Shown here piece by piece: positions 1-9,300 of a stretch of DNA of 54,284 bases. Each line of letters opens with the position of its first letter. Positions within the stretch are counted from its first letter, which is position 1. Both the position numbers and the translations under genes were made by a program. The notes beneath the pieces were generated by a model. That model ran no database searches. It saw nothing but the letters and a program-made list of their open reading frames with translations, and was not told where the DNA came from. The stretch spans positions 1,216 to 55,499 of the forward strand of contig NZ_MVAR01000016.1 in NCBI RefSeq assembly GCF_001999325.1, read 5' to 3'. Source of the stretch: Thioalkalivibrio versutus (GTDB taxonomy: Bacteria > Pseudomonadota > Gammaproteobacteria > Ectothiorhodospirales > Ectothiorhodospiraceae).

Positions 1-1
1 C

Positions 2-106
2 CGTCATCCCGGCCGTAGCGAAGCGAAGAGCCGGGATCTCCAACGCCAGCCCAACCCCCAAACGCCCGAGATCCCGGATAACCGCTTCGCGGTTTCCGGG
101 ATGACG
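2..106. repeat. R1 palindromic repeat, copy 1
   Basis: GTCATCCCGG...GCCGGGATCTCC, spacer, GAGATCCCGG...CCGGGATGACG: two facing halves forming a long imperfect hairpin around the AGCGAAGAGCCGGGAT and ACCGCTTCGCGGTTTCCGG segments. Confidence 0.9.
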
Positions 107-156
107 CCGTCTTCCAGACCGCCGCCAGCCTTGGCCCCCGCCGGTGGGGGCATCAC

Positions 157-236
157 TGTGGGAGCGTGCTTGCACGCGAATGCCCCTGCCCGCGCCCGAC
201 TCTGGCAGGGGCTTCGCCGGCAAGCCGGCTCCCACA
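157..236. repeat. R3 palindromic repeat, copy 1
   Basis: GGGAGCGTGCTTGCACGCGAA facing GGCTTCGCCGGCAAGCCGG. It is similar to the well-known Pseudomonas REP sequence (GTGGGAGCGNGCTTGCNCGCGA). It is joined to R1 copy 1 by a conserved linker that also links copies 2 and 3. Confidence 0.85.
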
Positions 237-254
237 AGGCATTCCTACAAGGCC

Positions 255-731
255 TCAGTCGCGCTGGTAGGTGCCCACCAGGCGGTTCATGCCGATCACG
301 TGGGGCTCGGCGTGCTCCAGGAACTGCCACAGGGTCAGGCCGGGTGGGAGCTGCAGGTCGGCGTCCAGCGCCAGCAGCCAGAAGAAGTAGTGGTGCTTAC
401 CGTGGCCCTCGGGCGGCATCGGCCCGCCGTAGCCGGTGCGACCGAAGTCCGTCTGGCCGGTCGCGCCCAGATCGGTCGCCTCGGGGAGGCCATCCAGATT
501 CGGCGGCAGGTTGTACAGCACCCAGTGCACGAAGCCGTAGGTGCCCGGCTGGATCAACGGCGCATCCGGGTCATGGCAGATCACCGCCAGGGACCGGGCG
601 CCCTGCGGCACGTCCCGCCACCGCAATGCCGGGGAGGTGTCCTCACCCTCTCCGCTGTGGCGTTTGGGGATCGGCTGGCCAGGGCCAAAGGCGGAACTCG
701 ACAGCTGCATCTCGGACAGTGCAAAACCCAT
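255..731 (-). CDS. YbhB/YbcL family Raf kinase inhibitor-like protein (PEBP fold)
   Basis: Small cytoplasmic protein (158 aa) of the bacterial phosphatidylethanolamine-binding-protein family; the physiological ligand of these bacterial members is not established. Visible family signature: SPALRW, the CHDPDAP anion-pocket segment, FVHWVLYNLP, then GYGGPMPP and HHYFFWLLALD. The open frame extends upstream to about 1127, but the start at 731 is chosen because AGGAG lies just before that ATG and the PEBP fold begins there; the extension overlaps the divergent gene at 847. Cytoplasmic, as no signal peptide is seen. Identity is secure, role is not. Confidence 0.9.
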   Translation of the reverse strand: MGFALSEMQLSSSAFGPGQPIPKRHSGEGEDTSPALRWRDVPQGARSLAVICHDPDAPLIQPGTYGFVHWVLYNLPPNLDGLPEATDLGATGQTDFGRTGYGGPMPPEGHGKHHYFFWLLALDADLQLPPGLTLWQFLEHAEPHVIGMNRLVGTYQRD

Positions 732-846
732 GACGTACTCCTTTGCATTACCTACCCGCACGGTAACGCCGCCGACCGCCGGTCTCCAAGCCAGTACGTG
801 AAGCCCGGCGCTTGCAGACCGCGGACGGCACACGGATGATCCGCGC

Positions 847-1278
847 ATGCGCAAGCTACTGAAGAAATGGCTGGGCCGGCGGGATCCGCTGGCGTCCGCC
901 GCCCAGGCGGTTGACCATGGCCGCACGGGCATCGAGACCGTCCTGGGGCTGCCGCACCGACTGTCGGTGCCGCTGCTGCGCCGCCACTTCGGCGACGACG
1001 CCGAGCCTTCCGACGCCGCCTTCCGCGAGACCGGTCGGGACGGGTACTGGAAGCTACCGCCGCCCGCCCCCGAGTTCGAAGTGCACTTGTACGGCGACCC
1101 GGACGGCCGCCTGACGCTGGGCACCATCCGCGGGCACGGCCCGTACGCCGGCCTCGTAGTCTTCAGCGAATGGTCGCCGGATCACCCCGCCGCCGTCTGG
1201 CAGCTGCGGGTCGAAGAACCGGCCGGCGAGTCCGCCCAGGCCCTGCACGACCACCTGCTCGACCCGGACCGCGTATGA
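847..1278 (+). CDS. Hypothetical protein
   Basis: 143 aa, not recognised. It begins with a basic stretch (MRKLLKKWLGRR) and continues as a soluble mixed alpha/beta sequence with no membrane segment, ending LLDPDRV. Codon use matches the neighbours and the reverse-strand frame here is only an extension of the PEBP gene, so this is probably a real gene. No good Shine-Dalgarno sequence precedes the ATG. It is divergent from the PEBP gene, with about 115 bases between the starts. Confidence 0.6.
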   Translation: MRKLLKKWLGRRDPLASAAQAVDHGRTGIETVLGLPHRLSVPLLRRHFGDDAEPSDAAFRETGRDGYWKLPPPAPEFEVHLYGDPDGRLTLGTIRGHGPYAGLVVFSEWSPDHPAAVWQLRVEEPAGESAQALHDHLLDPDRV

Positions 1279-1417
1279 CCCGCCACTGGAAAAAGCGCAC
1301 CACACCCCCAACGTTGGGTTAAGCAGGCTCGTCGCGGGCGGCGACGCTCGCAGCGAAGGCTGTGACGCAAGAAGGCGGGGCCCTCCGCAAACACTCCACC
1401 CAGGCACACCGACCACC

Positions 1418-2371
1418 ATGACGCGAAAGCCCCAGTCCATCTCCCTGGTCCTCGGCAGCGGCGGCGCCCGCGGTCTGGCACAGATCGGCGTGATCCGCTG
1501 GCTGGAGGAGCACTCGGACTACCGCATCCGCTCCATTGCCGGGGCCTCCATGGGCGCGGTCGTCGGCGGCATCTACGCCGCCGGGCAACTGGACGCCTAC
1601 GAGGCGTGGGTGAAGTCCCTGCGGCGCCAGGACGTCTGGCGGCTGCTGGACTTCTCCTTCCGCGGTGCCGGGCTGATCCGCGGCGACCGCCTGATCGAGA
1701 AGCTGCGCGACATGCTCGGCGACATGGACATCGAGGACCTGCCGATCTCGTTCACCGCCGTGGCCACCGATATCGAACGCGAACGCGAGGTCTGGCTGAA
1801 CTCCGGCTCGCTGTTCGACGCCATCCGCGCCTCCATCGCCATCCCCACCGTGTTCACCCCGGTGCGCCACAAGGGCCGGCTGCTGGTGGACGGCGGCCTG
1901 CTGAACCCGGTCCCGATCGCCCCGACCCTGACCGACGACACCGACATCACCCTGGCCGTCAGCCTGAACGGCCGCGTCGGCGAAGAGCTGATCCGTCCCG
2001 AGCGCGCCAAGGCGCCCGACCCGGACCGGGAAGAACCCGACAGCGGGTTCCTCAACCATCGCCTGACCGACGCCCTGCCGGATCGCGTCGGCAGCTGGCT
2101 GCTGGACTGGCAGGACAAGCTGGGCCTGGGCGAGACCGACCCCGGCCTGAGCCGTGAGCAGGAAGCCCACGCGCTGGGCATGATCGACATCGTCTCCCAC
2201 TCCATCGAGGCCATGCAGGGCACGATCGCGCGCTTTCGCATCGCCGCCTACAACCCCGAGCACCTGATCGAAGTCCCGGTCAACGCCTGCGGCATATTCG
2301 ACTTCCACCGCGCCGCCGAGATGATCGACCTCGGCTACGAACTCGCCGACCACAAACTAGGGAGACGCTGA
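1418..2371 (+). CDS. Patatin-like phospholipase (RssA-type)
   Basis: 317 aa serine lipid acyl hydrolase. All three catalytic elements are visible: oxyanion loop GSGGARG at residues 13-19, nucleophile elbow GASMG with Ser44, and the aspartate of DGG at Asp158. Family knowledge: patatin-like enzymes use a Ser-Asp dyad to cleave acyl esters of phospholipids; bacterial RssA/NTE-like members are cytoplasmic or membrane-peripheral. The C-terminal 120 residues are helical and less conserved. The gene stands alone and is followed by the R1/R3 repeat block. The substrate is unknown. Confidence 0.9.
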   Translation: MTRKPQSISLVLGSGGARGLAQIGVIRWLEEHSDYRIRSIAGASMGAVVGGIYAAGQLDAYEAWVKSLRRQDVWRLLDFSFRGAGLIRGDRLIEKLRDMLGDMDIEDLPISFTAVATDIEREREVWLNSGSLFDAIRASIAIPTVFTPVRHKGRLLVDGGLLNPVPIAPTLTDDTDITLAVSLNGRVGEELIRPERAKAPDPDREEPDSGFLNHRLTDALPDRVGSWLLDWQDKLGLGETDPGLSREQEAHALGMIDIVSHSIEAMQGTIARFRIAAYNPEHLIEVPVNACGIFDFHRAAEMIDLGYELADHKLGRR

Positions 2372-2403
2372 TCCATCCCCACGTCCGCGCCAGCCACACA
2401 CCC

Positions 2404-2507
2404 CGTCATCCCGGCCGTAGCGCAGCGAAGAGCCGGGATCTCCAACGCCACGCCCACCACCAACGCCCGAGATCCCGGATAACCGCTTCGCGGTTTCCGG
2501 GATGACA
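2404..2507. repeat. R1 palindromic repeat, copy 2
   Basis: Near-identical to copy 1. Followed by the shared linker (GCCAGAAGCCTTAGTTGCC) and R3 copy 2. Confidence 0.9.
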
Positions 2508-2561
2508 GCACCTTCCGGACCGCCAGAAGCCTTAGTTGCCCCCCCGGTGGGAACATCACTG

Positions 2562-2642
2562 TAGGAGCGTGCTTGCACGCGAATGCCCCTGCCAGAGTCG
2601 GACGCGGGCAGGGGCTTCGCGTGCAAGCACGCTCCTACAGAA
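2562..2642. repeat. R3 palindromic repeat, copy 2 (perfect)
   Basis: The best R3 copy: TGTAGGAGCGTGCTTGCACG, then GCCCCTGCC and GGCAGGGGC, then the exact inverse ending GCACGCTCCTACA, a nearly perfect 80-base hairpin. Confidence 0.9.
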
Positions 2643-2732
2643 CCCCAGCCCATATCCTCCCGGCCATCGCCCCCACCAGGTCATCCCGGCCGCCGCGCCA
2701 CACCCCGTCATCCCGGCCAGCGCCCCTACCCC

Positions 2733-2836
2733 CGTCATCCCGGCCGTAGCGCAGCGAAGAGCCGGGATCTCCAACGCCAGCCCACGCCCCAACGCCCGAG
2801 ATCCCGGATAACCGCTTTGCGGTTTCCGGGATGACA
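2733..2836. repeat. R1 palindromic repeat, copy 3
   Basis: Third R1 copy, preceded at 2680-2730 by extra truncated GTCATCCCGG half-units. Together with the neighbouring repeats it fills the 2372-2974 intergenic stretch; no gene is seen there. Confidence 0.9.
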
Positions 2837-2887
2837 GCTTCTTCCGGGCCGCCAGAAGCCTTAGTTGCCCCCCGGTGGGACCATCAC

Positions 2888-2962
2888 TGTGGGAGCGTGC
2901 TTGCACGCGAAGCCCCTGCCAAAGTCGGATGCAGGCACGCGCCGACAGCACCCCGAACTGTA
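2888..2962. repeat. R3 repeat, copy 3 (decayed)
   Basis: The left arm GGGAGCGTGCTTGCACGCGA is intact; the right arm is degenerate. It is linked to R1 copy 3 by the same linker as the other composites. Confidence 0.75.
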
Positions 2963-2974
2963 GGAGGCCTCGGA

Positions 2975-3229
2975 TCAATGCTTGAAGTGCACGAACAGCC
3001 GCCCGTGGTTCTTCGAATCCTTCTCCAGGCGGTGATAGCGCGCCTTGACCTCCGGCTGCTGCAAAAAGCGCAGCACGCGCTTCTTCAACTGCCCGCTGCC
3101 CTTGCCGTGGATGATCTCCACCGTCTTGATGCGCTTGTCGCAGGCCTGCTCGATCACGCCGTTCAGCTCGGCGTCGATCCGGCGGCCATTGCGGAAGCAC
3201 TCGTGCAGATCGATCGACAACCGCGACAT
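2975..3229 (-). CDS. Smr domain protein
   Basis: 84 aa stand-alone Smr (small MutS-related) domain. Visible family hallmarks: IDLHECFRNG near the N-terminus (DLH motif) and IIHGKGSGQLK (HGKG/S motif), with the helix-strand order expected of the fold. Smr domains bind nucleic acid and some are nicking endonucleases acting on DNA or RNA; which applies here cannot be read from sequence. It lies 22 bases downstream of the universal stress gene on the same strand, so co-transcription is likely. Confidence 0.85.
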   Translation of the reverse strand: MSRLSIDLHECFRNGRRIDAELNGVIEQACDKRIKTVEIIHGKGSGQLKKRVLRFLQQPEVKARYHRLEKDSKNHGRLFVHFKH

Positions 3230-3251
3230 CGCGAACCCCGCGAGTAGAGGC

Positions 3252-3737
3252 TCAGTTCACCGTCACCACGATACAGCGCGCCAGCTGCTGCACCTTGTGC
3301 GAGACACTCCCGGAGAGCAGCCCCTGCAGGCCCCCAAGGCCGCGCGAGCCCATCACCACCATGTCCACGTCGTGATACTCGGCCTGTTGCAGGATCACCT
3401 TGGCCGGAGAGCCGTCTTCCACATGGTGCTCGATGTCGGTCACGCCCAGATCGGTGAAGTATCCGTGGGCCTGCTCGATCAGCTTCTTCGCGATATCCCG
3501 CAGCACCTTCGGCGGCACCGCGGCGCCCACGGCCGCACCGCCCGCTGCCAGCGGCGGATCGTTCGGGTCCGGCAGGTCCGAGAGCTGGCGGATATGCGGC
3601 GGCACCTCGCCCTGCAGCAGCACGCTAACCAACACCACCCGGGCGTGATACTTGGACGCCAGATCCGCGGCCACTTCCACCGCCCGCCAGGCGTTGGCGG
3701 AACCATCCACCGGCACCAACATGGTCTTCAGTTCCAT
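3252..3737 (-). CDS. Universal stress protein, UspA family
   Basis: 161 aa cytoplasmic Usp domain. N-terminal strand LKTMLVPVDGS with the Asp of the nucleotide site, and C-terminal ATP-binding loop GSRGLGGLQGLLSGS (the G-x2-G-x9-G-S pattern), indicating an ATP-binding Usp. An earlier in-frame start exists, but AAGGAG six bases before this ATG favours 3737. It is divergent from the CorA-type gene with about 140 bases between them, and is probably in one transcript with the Smr gene. Confidence 0.92.
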   Translation of the reverse strand: MELKTMLVPVDGSANAWRAVEVAADLASKYHARVVLVSVLLQGEVPPHIRQLSDLPDPNDPPLAAGGAAVGAAVPPKVLRDIAKKLIEQAHGYFTDLGVTDIEHHVEDGSPAKVILQQAEYHDVDMVVMGSRGLGGLQGLLSGSVSHKVQQLARCIVVTVN

Positions 3738-3878
3738 ACCGCGCTCCTTGTTCCTCACCCCGTGGGACCCAGCCGCCTCCGCGGCCGTTCAGTCGCCGCC
3801 CAGACTGCCAGAGTTGCCCCCCGCGCGCAGCACTTTTCAGCACCCTATACTGGGCAGAAAATCGGCACAGGAACCGCG

Positions 3879-4961
3879 ATGACCCGCCTGTTCGAAAAGA
3901 CCTACCTCAAGCCCGGCGCCGCCCCCGGCCACGGCGCCCACGCCACCGAACACCCGCACGCCGACGACGCCACCGTCTCCGCCTGGCACTACCATCGCGA
4001 GCAGCTCGTCGAGCTCGACCCGCAGCGCACCCTGCGCGAAGGCGTGCCGACCCTCGACGGCGGATTCGTCTGGCTGCACCTGCAGGGGGCCCCCAGCCCG
4101 CGCCAATTGCACGACCTGGGCGAGGCCTTCGACCTGCACCCGCTGGCGCTGGAAGACGTGCGCCACCAGGGCCAGCGTCCCAAGGTCGACTTCTTCGACG
4201 CGCAAATGGTCGCCATCCTGCGTCAGCCGCGCCATCACAACGGCAACATCGAACTCGACCAGCTCAACCTGTTCGTGGTGGGCACCCACCTCGTCATCAG
4301 CGTCCATAGCGGCGCGGCCGATCCCTTCGGGCCGGTCCGCGAACGGATGCGCAACGCCAACCGCAACTTCAACCGCCTAGGCGCCGCGTACCTCGCCTAC
4401 GCCCTGATGGACAGCGTGATCGACCAGGCCTTCCCGGTGCTGGAACACATCAGCGAACGCCTGGAGACACTGGAAGAGACCGTCCTCGACCAGCCCGACC
4501 GCCACACCCTCAACGAGATCCATATCCTGCGGCGCGAGCTCCTCGTCCTGCGCCGCCAGCTCTGGCCCACGCGTGACGTGATCGCCCGCCTCATGCGCGA
4601 CGACCTCGAGCCCTTCACCCCGGAGCTGTTCCCGTACCTGCGCGACGCCTACGACCACACCATCCAGATCATGGATCTGCTGGAGTCCTACCGCGAAATG
4701 GCGGCCACCCTGATCGAGGCCTACATGTCCGCCATCAACCAGCGCTCCAACGACGTCATGCGCGTGCTCACCATCATCGCCACCATCTTCATCCCGCTCA
4801 CCTTCATCGTCGGCATCTACGGCATGAACTTCGAGCACCCCGACAGCCCCTGGTCCATGCCCGAGCTCTACACCTACTACGGCTACCCCATCCTGCTCGG
4901 CATCATGCTCGCCGTCGTCGCCGTCATGCTCTACCTCTTCCGCCGCCGCGGCTGGCTGTAA
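3879..4961 (+). CDS. CorA-family divalent metal ion transporter
   Basis: 360 aa inner-membrane channel of the CorA/ZntB superfamily. It has a long acidic N-terminal cytoplasmic domain, a coiled helical stalk (about residues 190-290), then two C-terminal transmembrane helices. The filter motif GMN is at residues 315-317, followed by FEHPDSPW; the protein ends with the basic tail FRRRGWL. The GMN is followed by F-E-H-P rather than the classic MPEL loop, which leaves Mg2+, Zn2+ or another ion open. The start is set by AGGAA just upstream of the ATG; the open frame upstream overlaps the divergent Usp gene. Confidence 0.9.
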   Translation: MTRLFEKTYLKPGAAPGHGAHATEHPHADDATVSAWHYHREQLVELDPQRTLREGVPTLDGGFVWLHLQGAPSPRQLHDLGEAFDLHPLALEDVRHQGQRPKVDFFDAQMVAILRQPRHHNGNIELDQLNLFVVGTHLVISVHSGAADPFGPVRERMRNANRNFNRLGAAYLAYALMDSVIDQAFPVLEHISERLETLEETVLDQPDRHTLNEIHILRRELLVLRRQLWPTRDVIARLMRDDLEPFTPELFPYLRDAYDHTIQIMDLLESYREMAATLIEAYMSAINQRSNDVMRVLTIIATIFIPLTFIVGIYGMNFEHPDSPWSMPELYTYYGYPILLGIMLAVVAVMLYLFRRRGWL

Positions 4962-5033
4962 CCAGCCATCTCCCCCTCACTGCAGGCTCCTTCATATAAA
5001 ACCCGCGATGATCCCGCCCGCTGCGCCCCACCT

Positions 5034-5137
5034 CGTCATCCCGGCCGCAGCGCCACGACGAGCCGGGATCTCCACCGCCAAGACCCTCCCCGACGCCCGA
5101 GATCCCGGATAACCGCTTCGCGGTTTCCGGGATGACG
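5034..5137. repeat. R1 palindromic repeat, copy 4
   Basis: Full-length R1 copy in the 4962-5279 gap after the CorA-type gene. The gap also holds a short degenerate R4-like string at 5199-5220 and no gene. Confidence 0.88.
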
Positions 5138-5279
5138 ACACTGGGACAAAGCGCGGCTTCCGGAGCAACAAAGCCAACGACCGACCGGGAACAACAGCAG
5201 GGTCGGACCACGATAACGGGTTTGAAGCCTCGCCCGGCCGGGCTATAGGGGGGAAGCACCGGGGCGATGGGAGACAATC

Positions 5280-5304
5280 AAAAAAGCCGGGCGGGGAGCC
5301 CGGC
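5280..5304 (-). terminator. Rho-independent terminator of the Gly-rich secreted protein gene
   Basis: On the minus strand: GCCGGGC, short loop, GCCCGGC, then six T. It lies 22 bases past the stop codon at 5327. Confidence 0.85.
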
Positions 5305-5326
5305 TTGTTGAGGGGACTGGGGCTTG

Positions 5327-5662
5327 TTACCAGTCAGGGGCCCCTTCGTCATCGTCATCGTCGTCGTCTTCTTCGTCGTGGTCACCCATGGAGCCGCCGG
5401 CCGCACCACCTTCGGCACCACCGCCGCCCATGGTGCCGCCGCCACCGGCGCCACCAGCACCCCCTTCCGGAGCACCCGCGCCGCCACCGGCAGCGCCTTC
5501 GGGAGCGCCAGCGCCTCCTTCAGCACCGGCACCGGCCTCCGGGGCACCGGTATCTGCGCCGGCGTCGCCGCCCGCCTGGGCGTGCGCCGCGCCAAGGCCG
5601 CCCAGCGCAAACATGGAACCCAGCACCATCGCGATCGCAGTTTTCTGGAAAGTCGACATCAT
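5327..5662 (-). CDS. Secreted Gly/Ala-rich protein with acidic tail
   Basis: 111 aa. A signal peptide is clear: STFQKTAIAMVLGSMFALGG followed by a GAAHAQA cleavage region. The mature protein is almost entirely Gly, Ala, Glu and Pro in repeated APEGGAG-like units (residues about 35-90), followed by a run of Asp/Glu (EEDDDDDDDEG) and an APDW end. It is therefore likely disordered, highly acidic and periplasmic or extracellular. No known domain. Start chosen at the first of two adjacent ATG codons, six bases after AAGGAG. It is monocistronic with its own terminator. Function unknown; cation binding by the Asp tail is only a guess. Confidence 0.75.
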   Translation of the reverse strand: MMSTFQKTAIAMVLGSMFALGGLGAAHAQAGGDAGADTGAPEAGAGAEGGAGAPEGAAGGGAGAPEGGAGGAGGGGTMGGGGAEGGAAGGSMGDHDEEDDDDDDDEGAPDW

Positions 5663-6130
5663 GGTTCTCTCCTTCAAGTTGGAATCGAGTCACAGCCAAC
5701 CGAATCGGGCCAGTCAGGCTTTCAATTGACTGCGCCAGAGAAGGAGCAAGGGGGATGCCAAACATGACCCCTGCTGACGAAGATCTCATCATCGAAACAA
5801 AGTGTGATCGATTCCGCTGGCTCACACCGCAACACTCCACTCCGGAATGATGCAAAACGACACATGGGTTATCGCGACCGGGTCAGAACGCCACACCGCC
5901 CACGCGGAAAACAAGATCATGCGCCCGCCAGGGCGAACCGCGCGCCCGAGCTTCGTGCCAGAACCAGAATGCTTTCACAGGAAGACACGCAGACCGGAAG
6001 GTTCAGGCTTGGCGAGTGCCCAGGGCACCGGACGCCACGGCGCTTCGCGCCTCACGATGACGGGACAGATGCCCCACATTTGGCAGGCACCAACGCCAAA
6101 CCCGAAACCCCCGCCGCAGCCCCACACCCC

Positions 6131-6169
6131 GTCATCCCGGCCGCAGCGCAGCGAAGAGCCGGGATCTCC
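6131..6169. repeat. R1 half-copy
   Basis: Only the left half of R1 (GTCATCCCGG to GCCGGGATCTCC). Confidence 0.8.
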
Positions 6170-6211
6170 CACGCTAGCCACCCCACTCGCGCCATCCAAA
6201 CCCCACAAACC

Positions 6212-6249
6212 CCGTCATCGCGAGGCCGCAACGCGGCCGCGGCGATCTC
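6212..6249. repeat. R2-like repeat, degenerate, inverted
   Basis: CGTCATCGCGAGGCCGCAAC facing CGGCCGCGGCGAT: an R2-type hairpin in the opposite orientation to most other copies. Confidence 0.6.
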
Positions 6250-6323
6250 CAACCGAAGCCACAGACGACAACACCGCCACGGATCGGTAAGGTGACCCCC
6301 AAACGAAAACGGACCTTCGTCAC

Positions 6324-9300
6324 ATGGAAGTCACCCCGGGCAACCCGGCCCACGCCGCGTCCTTCGATCACGACACCGCAACGCCCCTGGCCGCCCCCGA
6401 GCAGGTCGAGGCGTTCATCGAGCGCTGGCGCGACACCGGCGGCTCCGAGCGCGCCAACTACCAGCTCTTCCTCACCGAGCTGTGCGCGCTGCTGGACCTG
6501 CCCCAGCCCGACCCGGCCAGCGACGACACCGCCGACAACGCCTACGTGTTCGAACGCCGCGTCACCATCCGCAACCCGGATGGCAGCGAGAACCGCGGCT
6601 ACATCGACCTCTACCGCCGCGGCTGCTTCGTGCTGGAGGCCAAGCAGACCGGCAAGGGCCTGCACACCCAGGGCTGGGACAAGGCCATGCTCGCCGCGCA
6701 GAACCAGGCCGACCAGTACGTGCGCGCCCTCCCGCAAGACGAAGGCCGCCCGCCGTTCATCGTCGTCACCGATGTCGGCCGCAGCCTCGAGCTCTACTCC
6801 GAGTTCTCCCGCTCCGGCGGCACCTACGTCCCGTACCCGGACCCAAGCCGCCACCGCATCCGCCTGGAAGACCTGCGCGACCCCGAGATCCAGCAGCGCC
6901 TGCACCACCTGTGGCTCGCGCCGGACCAGCTCGACGCCAGCAAGCACGCCGCCCGCGTCACCCGCGAGGTCAGCGCGCGCCTGGCCGAACTCGCCAAATC
7001 CCTGGAACAGCAGGGCTTTGAAGTCGAGCGCGTCGCCCACTTCCTCAAGCGCTGCCTGTTCACCATGTTCAGCGAGGACGTCGAACTCCTGCCCAAGGGC
7101 AGCTTCACCGCCCTGCTGGAACGCCTGCAGCAAAACCCCGAACACTTCCCCGACGCCATGCGCTCCCTATGGGAGACGATGAACACCGGCGGCTATGAAG
7201 GCCAGCTGATGCACAAGGTGCAGCGCTTCAACGGCGGCCTGTTCCAGAACATCGACCCCATCCCGCTCAACGCCGACCAGATCGGCCTGCTCATCCAGGC
7301 CGGCAAGGCCGACTGGCGCTTCGTCGAACCCGCCATCTTCGGCACCCTGCTAGAACGCGCGCTGGACCCGCGCGAACGCCACAAACTCGGCGCCCACTAC
7401 ACCCCGCGCGCCTACGTGGAACGCCTGGTCATGCCCACGCTCATCGAACCCCTGCGCGCCGAATGGAACACCGTGCAGGTCGCCGCCGAAGCCTGGCTGC
7501 AACAGAACAAGCCCGACAAGGCCCTGGACGAGCTGCACCGCTTCCACCACCGACTGTGCGAGACGCGCGTGCTCGACCCCGCCTGCGGCTCCGGCAACTT
7601 CCTCTACGTCGCGCTGGAACACCTCAAGCGCCTCGAAGGCGAAGTGCTCAACCTCATCCGCGACCTGAGCGCCGGCCAGGCCACCTTCGACACCGAAGGC
7701 CTCACCGTCGACCCGCACCAGTTCCTCGGGCTGGAGATCAACCCGCGCGCCGCCGCCATCGCCGAAATCGTGCTGTGGATCGGCTACCTGCAATGGCACT
7801 ACCGCCTGCACGGCCGCCTCAGCCTGCCCGAACCCATCCTGCGCGACTTCCACAACATCGAATGCCGCGACGCGCTGATCGACTTTGATGCCCGCGAACC
7901 CATGACCGACGAGCACGGCGAACCCGTGACCATCTGGGACGGCATCAGCTACAAGAAAAGCCCCGTCACCGGCGAACTCATCCCCGACGAGACCGGCCGC
8001 ACCCCCGTCTACCACTACAGCAACCCCCGCCGCGCCGAATGGCCCGAAGCCGACTTCATCGTCGGCAACCCGCCGTTTATTGGCGCCGCCACCATGCGCC
8101 GCGCACTGGGCGACGGCTACGTGGACGCCGTGCGCAAGGTCTTCAAGGGCATCGTCCCGGACTCCGCCGACTTCGTCATGTACTGGTGGCACATCGCCGC
8201 CGAGAAGGTCCGCAAGGGCGAGGTCCGGCGCTTCGGCTTTATCACCACCAACAGCCTGCGCCAGACCTTCAACCGCCGCGTACTCGAACCGCATCTGAGC
8301 GACAGCAAGAAGCCCCTGTCGCTCGCCTTCGCCATCCCCGACCACCCCTGGGTGGACAGCGCCGACGGTGCCGCCGTGCGCATTGCCATGACCGTCGGCG
8401 TACCCGGAGACCAGCCCGGCACCCTGCGCCATGTTGTCAACGAACGCGACGCCGGCGACGACGCACGCACCGTGGAACTGAGCCACAGGCCCGGCAAGCT
8501 ATTCTCGGACCTCACCATCGGCGCCAACGTCGCTGGCGCCATCACTTTGCAAGCCAATCAGGGCATCAGCAGCCCTGGCGTAAAACTGCACGGTGCCGGC
8601 TTCATCGTGACGCCGGACGAGGCAGCAGAACTCGGTTTGGGCAAAACACCCGAAACCGCCCGCGTCATTCGCGAGTACCGCAACGGACGGGACCTCACCC
8701 AGAGACCGCGCGGCGTCAGGGTCATCGACCTGTTCGGACTCACTTCCGACGAGGTAAGGGACCAATTCCCGGCGATCTATCAGTGGGTGCTCCAACGTGT
8801 AAAACCCGAGCGCGACCAGAACAAGCGCGCTACGTACCGTGACTACTGGTGGCTTTTTGGGGAAGCACGCCGAGACTGGCGAACCATGGCTACCGGGCTG
8901 CCACGTTACATCGCCACCGTCGAAACCACGAAGCATCGCGTCTTCCAGTTTCTCGACGCGGACATCCTTCCCGACAACATGCTGGTGAACATCGCCATCG
9001 ACCGGCCCGCCACCTTGGGGGTCCTGTCCAGTCGCATCCATCTCACCTGGGCGCTTGCCATGGGCGGCACGCTGGAAGACCGCCCCCGCTACAACAAGAC
9101 CCGCTGCTTCGAGACCTTCCCCTTCCCGGAACTCGACGACCAGCAGGTCGCCACCATCGGCGACCTCGCCGAACGCATCGACGCCCACCGCAAGGCACGC
9201 CAGGCCGAGCACCCGGACCTCACCCTCACCGGCATGTACAACGTGCTGGAGAAACTGCGCGCCGAAGAACCGCTGACCGCCAAGGAACGCACCATCCACG

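Larger units (their letters stand above)
5663..6323. other. Intergenic region with repeat fragments
   Basis: Contains a half R1 and a degenerate R2 (listed separately). Several open frames cross it, but they are low-complexity, frame-shadow-like and lack ribosome sites. No gene is supported. Confidence 0.6.

Noticed and set aside
5199-5220. R4 copy near 5.2 kb
   Set aside because: AGGGTCGGACCACGATAACG resembles the head only and lies far from the other copies; kept out of the R4 count.
5847-6290. 147-codon plus-strand open frame in the 5.7-6.3 kb gap
   Set aside because: Low-complexity Pro/Arg/Thr sequence running through R1 and R2 fragments, with no ribosome site or recognisable domain.
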